Shown here piece after piece: positions 6,600 through 10,595 of a DNA stretch of 10,595 nt. The stretch is from the NCBI GenBank assembly GCA_937925775.1, contig CALAMM010000171.1, positions 1 through 10,595 of the forward strand, in the 5' to 3' direction. The position numbers and the translations under genes are program-made. The DNA is from an uncultured Fimbriimonadales bacterium. GTDB taxonomy: Bacteria; Armatimonadota; Fimbriimonadia; Fimbriimonadales; GBS-DC. How positions within the stretch are numbered: position 1 is the stretch's first letter; each line of letters opens with the position of its first letter. The notes under the pieces are model-generated. The model worked only from the letters and a program-made list of their open reading frames with translations. It was not told where the DNA came from and ran no database searches.

Positions 6600-7148
6600 C
6601 TATACGCCCCGCTCGCACAGGAAACAGACCGCCGAATCGTCGCAGTGGTAGCACTCGCACACGGGGCACCTCCGCCAACCCTGCTGCGCCAAGAACTTTT
6701 GATACCGCAAGGTTGCCAGCTGCGCCCGCTTGAGCGCGTCGCGTAGGACGGGGTCTGTTATACCTGATAAGCAGGCTTCTACTTGTCGCGCTTCCGATTC
6801 CGAAACAGGCGGCGGCACGGGTGCGACAGGGTCTGTCGGCGTGGGCATAACGGCTGCGGGCAGGTTCATCCGCACCACGAACCGTATCTCTTTGAACCGC
6901 TCCTCACCGGCGCGCTCGTTCAAGCGTCTGAGAATCGTTCCCTTTTGGAAGTTCAGCTCTTGCGCCCATGCGTGGCTTTTGACGGCGACCCAGAGGGTGT
7001 CGGCGTCGAGACGCAGGGGGCGGGCGACCTGCGCAACCTGCTTGCCCACAATCTCGTCCCAATGCGCGAGCGCGTCGTAGGTGCGGAACTGTCGGTCTGC
7101 ACCCAGTTGTTGGAGCAGTTTTCGGAGCGCGTCCCCTACTTGCTGCAT
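6600..7148 (-). CDS. DUF721/DciA-like protein with C-terminal zinc ribbon
   Basis: A 182-residue protein with an N-terminal DUF721 domain (about 1-95): HWDEIVGKQVAQVARPLRLDADTLWV, then the conserved SHAWAQELNF and the strand EIRFVV. In other bacteria DciA of this family loads or activates the replicative helicase DnaB, and DUF721 genes next to recF are a known arrangement. A Pro-rich linker (about 97-115) leads to a helical segment, then a Cys-rich end: CPVC (161-164), H168, and C175/C178 in VCFLCE, a treble-clef or zinc-ribbon pattern. The ATG at 7148 lies one base after the recF TGA, which suggests translational coupling. A GTG at 7157 would overlap recF by 8 bases. Helicase loading is inferred from family and neighbours. 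Confidence 0.85.
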   Translation of the reverse strand: MQQVGDALRKLLQQLGADRQFRTYDALAHWDEIVGKQVAQVARPLRLDADTLWVAVKSHAWAQELNFQKGTILRRLNERAGEERFKEIRFVVRMNLPAAVMPTPTDPVAPVPPPVSESEARQVEACLSGITDPVLRDALKRAQLATLRYQKFLAQQGWRRCPVCECYHCDDSAVCFLCERGV

Positions 7149-7149
7149 C

Positions 7150-8274
7150 TCACGCACGGCGGTTCACCGTCCCCGCCTGCACCTCGAACAGCGCGGCGTC
7201 CCGCAAGGTCGCCTCATCGAACGCACTGAGGTCAGTGCAGGTGATAAAAGTTTGGGTACGCGAAGTGAGGAACTCCACGAGGTGGCGTCGTCGCGCGGGG
7301 TCTAAGTCGGAGAACACATCGTCCAGCAGCACGATTGGTGGTGCGCGGCGAATCGATTCCACGAGGGCCACCTCCGACAGGCGCAGGCTCAGGGCGCAGG
7401 TGCGCTGCTGTCCCTGCGAGGCGTACAGACGCGCCTCATAGCCCTGCACTTGGATTAGGAAATCGTCGCGGTGGGGTCCGAAGAGGGTGGTTCCGCGTCG
7501 CAGCTCCTCGCTTGCCGACTGGTGCAGTGCGCTCAGCAGCGCGTTGGCCCAGTCCTCTTCCTTGTCAGGCAGCGGCGCACGCACGGGTAAGCCCGGCAGA
7601 TACTGCAGTGTAAGTGTCTCCGTGCCTTCGGTCAAGGCACAGTGGGTGGACTGTGCGAGCGCGTTCAGCTGCTCCAGAAACTGCCGCCGTGCGTGGAACA
7701 ACCGCGCGCCGTACTTGACCAGCTGCGCGTTCCATTCGGGCAGGCTGTCCAAAGTCGTGATACCCTCTAAATAGCCCCGAAGCAGGTTATTGCGCTGCTC
7801 CAGTGCGCGCTTGTAATGCGCCAGTGAATAGAGATACCGATGGCTCAGCAGGCTGAGTTCAGCGTCCAGAAATCGGCGTCGGTCGGCAGGCTCGCCCCGA
7901 ACGAGCGTCAAATCCTGTGCCGTGAAGCAGACCACGCTTAGCTTGCCCACGAGCGCACTCTGCTTGGAAACAGGCTGTTCGTTGAGGATGACGGTTCGTT
8001 TGCCCTGGAGCGGGAGGCGGATCTGGATGTCGTCGGTGAGTCCGTCGAGCTCATACTGAGCTGTGAGGCGCATTTCGGTGGCGCCCCAGCGGATGAGGTC
8101 GGCCTCGCGCACGGGGCGCAAAGGGCGCAACGCGGCGAGGTAGTAAATCGATTCGAGGAGATTCGTTTTGCCCTGCGCGTTTGCCCCCAGCAGGATGTTC
8201 ACCCGCGGCGAAGGCGTCAGTTCAGCGCGAGCGTAGTTGCGAAACTGCCAGAGGCGCAAGGCATGCAGTCTCAT
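7150..8274 (-). CDS. recF: DNA replication and repair ATPase RecF
   Basis: A 374-residue SMC-like ATPase that helps RecO/RecR load RecA at single-strand gaps. It starts with MRLHALRLWQFRNY, the standard RecF opening. Walker A is GANAQGKTN (30-38), followed by LLESIYYLAALRPLR. RGEPADRRRFLDAEL (126-140) is the typical RecF motif, and GPHRDD is at 266-271. The ABC signature region is ASQGQQRTCALSLRL (285-299). Walker B/D-loop is PPIVLLDDVFSDLDP (312-326). Length matches the family (about 360-380). The ATG at 8274 is preferred over a GTG at 8283, because the GTG lies only 3 bases after the -10 box, upstream of any likely transcription start. It heads the recF - DUF721 - comEC cluster. dnaA, dnaN and gyrB, common recF neighbours, are not in the window. 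Confidence 0.96.
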   Translation of the reverse strand: MRLHALRLWQFRNYARAELTPSPRVNILLGANAQGKTNLLESIYYLAALRPLRPVREADLIRWGATEMRLTAQYELDGLTDDIQIRLPLQGKRTVILNEQPVSKQSALVGKLSVVCFTAQDLTLVRGEPADRRRFLDAELSLLSHRYLYSLAHYKRALEQRNNLLRGYLEGITTLDSLPEWNAQLVKYGARLFHARRQFLEQLNALAQSTHCALTEGTETLTLQYLPGLPVRAPLPDKEEDWANALLSALHQSASEELRRGTTLFGPHRDDFLIQVQGYEARLYASQGQQRTCALSLRLSEVALVESIRRAPPIVLLDDVFSDLDPARRRHLVEFLTSRTQTFITCTDLSAFDEATLRDAALFEVQAGTVNRRA

Positions 8275-8286
8275 CTTGCGCACAAG

Positions 8287-8292
8287 AGTATA
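8287..8292 (-). promoter_or_regulatory. Probable -10 box of the recF cluster (TATACT)
   Basis: On the - strand GGGTATACTCT ends 12 bases before the recF ATG at 8274. Normal -10 geometry puts the transcript start at about 8280, so the leader would be around 5 bases. No Shine-Dalgarno lies between. A -35 match is weak. The next gene upstream ends at 8336, so this is the only intergenic space before recF. Confidence 0.55.
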
Positions 8293-8335
8293 CCCGATGC
8301 GCGAGGTAATCCATCTTGTCTTTGCGCCCTCTAAT

Positions 8336-10066
8336 TTATCCCATCACCTGTTTCACGAACTCCTCAGGCGTCAGTCCTGCTTCGTTGACATGGGTAATCG
8401 GATGCCAGCCGTTGGGACCGGGCGCGGTTGCGTGCTGGAGCCAGCGTTCTGCGAGGGACTTCTTGTCAGCAGGGGGTTGCCACGCCTGCTTCGCTGCGCG
8501 GGCTTGCTCCTGCAGCTGGTTCCAGTTCACGAGCCAAGCGTACCACACGGGCAGTCGCGCGACCTGCACGCGCCAGCGCAGGTCGGGATCATGCTGCACG
8601 GCGCGCGCCGCGCGTTCCCAGAGCCTCTCTGCGCGACGCAATATCGGATAGCGTAGATAGGGCGCGTCGGCAGGCTTCGTGAAGCAGCCCATTTTGAATT
8701 CGCGCGCTGCGTCCGCCATCAGGTGCAGATAGCTCTTCACATAGCGCGCCGCTGCCCCGAAATACCCCTTCAAAAACTCGTCGAGAAGCCGATACTCGTT
8801 CTGATAGGGGTTCCAGAGCAGCTGCGCCAGTAGCCACGCCTTCAGCTCTGCCATCTCGCCGCCGTGCGACTGATACGCGCCCTGCTCGAACACGCCGCGC
8901 ACGCCGTGCCGATGGAAGAAACGCAGGTTCGCACCCAGCACAAAGTAGTTCGGGTGAGGCAGTAGGTAGTGGCTGAAGTTCGTTGTATAGTCCCACACAT
9001 AGAGTCGCTGGCATCGTTCGCTCCAGCCGCGCAGATCGTCCGCGAAACCCGCGTTATCGGGCTGTTCCAGCGGCTGCGCAAAGCTGCACTCGATGGAGCA
9101 GAGTCGGATAATCACATTCGGACGCGGGCGCAGGGTGCGCGTCGGCTTGCGCGTGTACCAGTAGGCAAGCGTATCGAACGCTACTGTGGGGAACTCGCGT
9201 TCCAATCGCTCGGCGACGAAGTTCACGGCTTCCAGAATCGGCGCGATAGCGGAGCCTTCACGCGCCTCAACAGCGCGACAGCGGTCGCACTGGCACGCGC
9301 CTGTCCAGTCCTCTTGCGAGATGGAGATGATGCGTGCTTCCGGCGTCTCGCGCAGGACTTGGCGCACGCGCTCCACCAGAAAGGCACGCAGCTCGGGGTT
9401 CGTCCAGCACAGCTGCGCCCGCTCCCACTGGCGTTTGCCGTCTATCAGGCTGTACCACTCAGGGTGCTGCTCGAAGTAAATCTGCGGGGGAACCAGCCAG
9501 AAGGAGGTATGTACGAAACCTGCGTAGGTTGTCTTGCCCCCGTGCTTGCTGGTCAGGTTCGGGCGGTGTCCGTTGGAGTAGTTGCGCGCTGCCCAGTCGC
9601 CGTCAAAGGCGTGATACCAGAACGGCTCACGGTACTCGAAGGCAGGCTGCTCGCGCAGGTTGAGATTCGAAACGGTGAGGTCGCGTTTGCGGGGAGTGTG
9701 GGTTGCCCACGGCGTCCACCAACGCACGCCGAGCTGCGTCTGCAGGAACCGATACACAGCGTAAAGGGTGCCGCGCGGACGCCCGCCCGCCAGCAGCAGG
9801 TAACCATCGCGACACGAGCAGATAACCTCCTCTTCGCCCAGCGCCTGAAAATTGATGTCAGGACGCAGGCGTTCCGCAAGCGTGCCCTGACCAACGACCA
9901 CCGCACGGGGAGGCAAACGATCCGCCTCACGAATTTCGAACAACGCCCCCGTGATCGCCTGCAGGTGTGTCCGCAGCTCCGCAGCGGCGTAGCGCTCGGC
10001 TTCCGTCGCGCCCGATTGCACAATCAGCGGCACAAGCGGCTTCCCACGACGAGTGAGCGAGAGCAT
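8336..10066 (-). CDS. DUF4838 glycoside-hydrolase-like protein
   Basis: A 576-residue protein of the DUF4838 family, related to the glycoside hydrolases that include alpha-glucuronidase and hexosaminidase folds. Residues 1-130 form an alpha/beta N-domain as in GH67/GH20 proteins: AERYAAAELRTHLQAITG, VVVGQGTLA, RGTLYAVYRFLQTQLGVRWW. A TIM-barrel-like domain follows (about 145-420), with FVHTSFW, HPEWYSLIDG, the Cys cluster CQCDRC (258-263) after ISISQEDW, and TLAYWYTRKP (299-308). A helical C-domain follows (WNPYQNEYRLLDEFLKGYFG, then the tail). Substrate is unknown. Plant, fungal or cell-surface polysaccharide is usual for such families. No clear signal peptide is seen from 10066. Longer starts (ATG 10111, ATG 10147, TTG 10156) add a poorly conserved-looking stretch without a ribosome site. 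No sugar transporter or other hydrolase is nearby. Confidence 0.85.
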   Translation of the reverse strand: MLSLTRRGKPLVPLIVQSGATEAERYAAAELRTHLQAITGALFEIREADRLPPRAVVVGQGTLAERLRPDINFQALGEEEVICSCRDGYLLLAGGRPRGTLYAVYRFLQTQLGVRWWTPWATHTPRKRDLTVSNLNLREQPAFEYREPFWYHAFDGDWAARNYSNGHRPNLTSKHGGKTTYAGFVHTSFWLVPPQIYFEQHPEWYSLIDGKRQWERAQLCWTNPELRAFLVERVRQVLRETPEARIISISQEDWTGACQCDRCRAVEAREGSAIAPILEAVNFVAERLEREFPTVAFDTLAYWYTRKPTRTLRPRPNVIIRLCSIECSFAQPLEQPDNAGFADDLRGWSERCQRLYVWDYTTNFSHYLLPHPNYFVLGANLRFFHRHGVRGVFEQGAYQSHGGEMAELKAWLLAQLLWNPYQNEYRLLDEFLKGYFGAAARYVKSYLHLMADAAREFKMGCFTKPADAPYLRYPILRRAERLWERAARAVQHDPDLRWRVQVARLPVWYAWLVNWNQLQEQARAAKQAWQPPADKKSLAERWLQHATAPGPNGWHPITHVNEAGLTPEEFVKQVMG

Positions 10067-10072
10067 AGGATG

Positions 10073-10078
10073 AAAATA
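10073..10078 (-). promoter_or_regulatory. Possible -10 box of the DUF4838 gene (TATTTT)
   Basis: On the - strand GCGTATTTTCATCCT precedes the ATG at 10066, with 6 bases between hexamer and ATG. This is the leaderless spacing seen at thrS. It is AT-rich in a GC-rich setting, but TATTTT is a weaker match, and the -35 (TTGCAG, 20 bases upstream) is badly spaced. It favours 10066 as the start. Confidence 0.3.
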
Positions 10079-10140
10079 CGCAACGAAAGGGAAACTTCCT
10101 GCAATTAACATAGGGCACACCCGTTTCAGCTCGCGCAGAT

Positions 10141-10595
10141 GGTGCATCGTTCTCAACGGGGACAGGTCTCTACCAGCGCGGGAGCGACTATCTGCACTGG
10201 AGTTCGCGCGGCGACTTGGCAGGAATCAACGCTTCGTCGGCGAATGTACCTATCGCCAACGCCGCTTGTCGACTTGGTGGACGGCATGCGACAGGTGTAC
10301 GACTGGAACGGTGCGTGGTTGTATCGGAACGAACTGACGGAGAGCGGCGGCTTGTTGAAGGTCGGCGTGCGCTGGTACGACCCCTACACAGGCAGGTTCC
10401 TGCAGCAAGACCCGTGGCTCGGTTCAGTGCATGCACCGCTCACGCTGAGCGCCTACGCCTACTGTGTGAATGACGCAGTAGGTTCCCAAGACAAAGGCGG
10501 CATGAAAGTAGAAAATGTTCCACATTGGCGTTATGGCGGTATGTCAGGAGGATTTAAGGCGTTTGAAAACTGGCGGGACGATTACATCGCGCGTG
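10141..10595 (+). pseudogene. C-terminal fragment of an RHS-repeat protein, 5'-truncated and frameshifted, with a divergent tail
   Basis: Two frames each carry part of an RHS core. One frame (codons at 10171 etc.) reads LYQRGSDYLHWSSRGDL up to about 10265. The next frame reads VDGMRQVYDWNGAWLYRNEL (10277 onward), then KVGVRWYDPYTGRFLQQDPW and APLTLSAYAYCVND, the classical end of an RHS core. One extra base (or two missing) near 10262-10273 separates them. The first frame meets a TAG at 10111-10113, so most of the repeat region is missing. After VND (about 10476) the second frame stays open to the window end with a tail of about 38 residues (KGGMKVENVPHWRYGGM...). In intact RHS proteins this is where the variable toxin domain begins. 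An ATG at 10139 opens the second frame, so a gene caller may report an intact CDS there. Its first 45 or so residues do not look like RHS. Sequencing error is an alternative to real decay. Confidence 0.72.

Noticed and set aside
8969..10108. 379-codon open frame on the + strand opposite the DUF4838 gene
   Set aside because: High-GC antisense shadow: Arg/Ala-rich with no family motifs, while the - strand reading is a recognisable protein.
91..10267. 13-base exact repeat GCCAACGCCGCTT at 91-103 and 10255-10267, the second at the RHS frameshift
   Set aside because: A 13-mer shared once in 10 kb of GC-rich sequence is expected by chance. Flanks do not match, so there is no evidence of an attachment site or duplication.
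1..10595. CRISPR array, tRNA, rRNA, insertion sequence or phage module
   Set aside because: No regularly spaced repeats, cloverleaf, transposase motif or terminal inverted repeats were found by eye on either strand.

Overview
The window is about 60% GC, gene-dense bacterial chromosome. It holds nine gene-level features: seven complete core or metabolic genes, one small conserved protein, and fragments at both edges. The gene families fit a deep-branching, non-model Gram-negative-type lineage. An Armatimonadota-like origin is my guess, based on the style of the RHS core, the DUF4838 protein, the DUF721 protein with a zinc-ribbon tail, and start codons that often lack Shine-Dalgarno sequences. 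Nothing in the sequence proves that assignment.

Left part (1-2957): the last 29 codons of an unknown gene end at 90, followed by a strong intrinsic terminator (119-146). Next is an exported SpoIID/LytB-type peptidoglycan lytic transglycosylase (168-1349, +). Its stop codon directly abuts the stop codon of a convergent mccB (1350-2957, -), the carboxyltransferase beta subunit of methylcrotonoyl-CoA carboxylase (leucine breakdown).

Middle (2958-5128): a 41-bp divergent promoter region separates mccB from thrS (2999-4753, +). ThrS is a threonyl-tRNA synthetase that lacks the usual N-terminal TGS domain. A small 94-residue conserved hypothetical gene (4844-5128, +) follows, with its own -10 box and a good ribosome binding site.

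Right part (5143-8274, all -): a compact recF - DUF721/DciA-like - comEC cluster reads leftward. recF and the DUF721 gene are one base apart, and the DUF721 gene and comEC are about 23 bases apart. It joins replication-gap repair, a probable helicase-loader-type protein and the DNA-uptake channel, all of which handle single-stranded or incoming DNA. The ComEC is the short form without a metallo-beta-lactamase domain. Upstream on the same strand is a DUF4838 glycoside-hydrolase-like protein (8336-10066).

Right edge (10141-10595): a decayed C-terminal piece of an RHS-repeat protein. The RHS core reads in two frames with a frameshift near 10262-10273, and a lower-GC tail continues out of the window.

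A recurring regulatory theme is a -10-like GGGTAYAMT element only 8-12 bases upstream of the start codons of mccB, thrS and recF, with a weaker TATTTT version 6 bases before the DUF4838 start. These genes have no usable Shine-Dalgarno at normal spacing, which suggests leaderless or near-leaderless mRNAs. I see no CRISPR array, tRNA, rRNA, insertion sequence or obvious new defence system. Apart from the RHS remnant this is ordinary core-genome territory.
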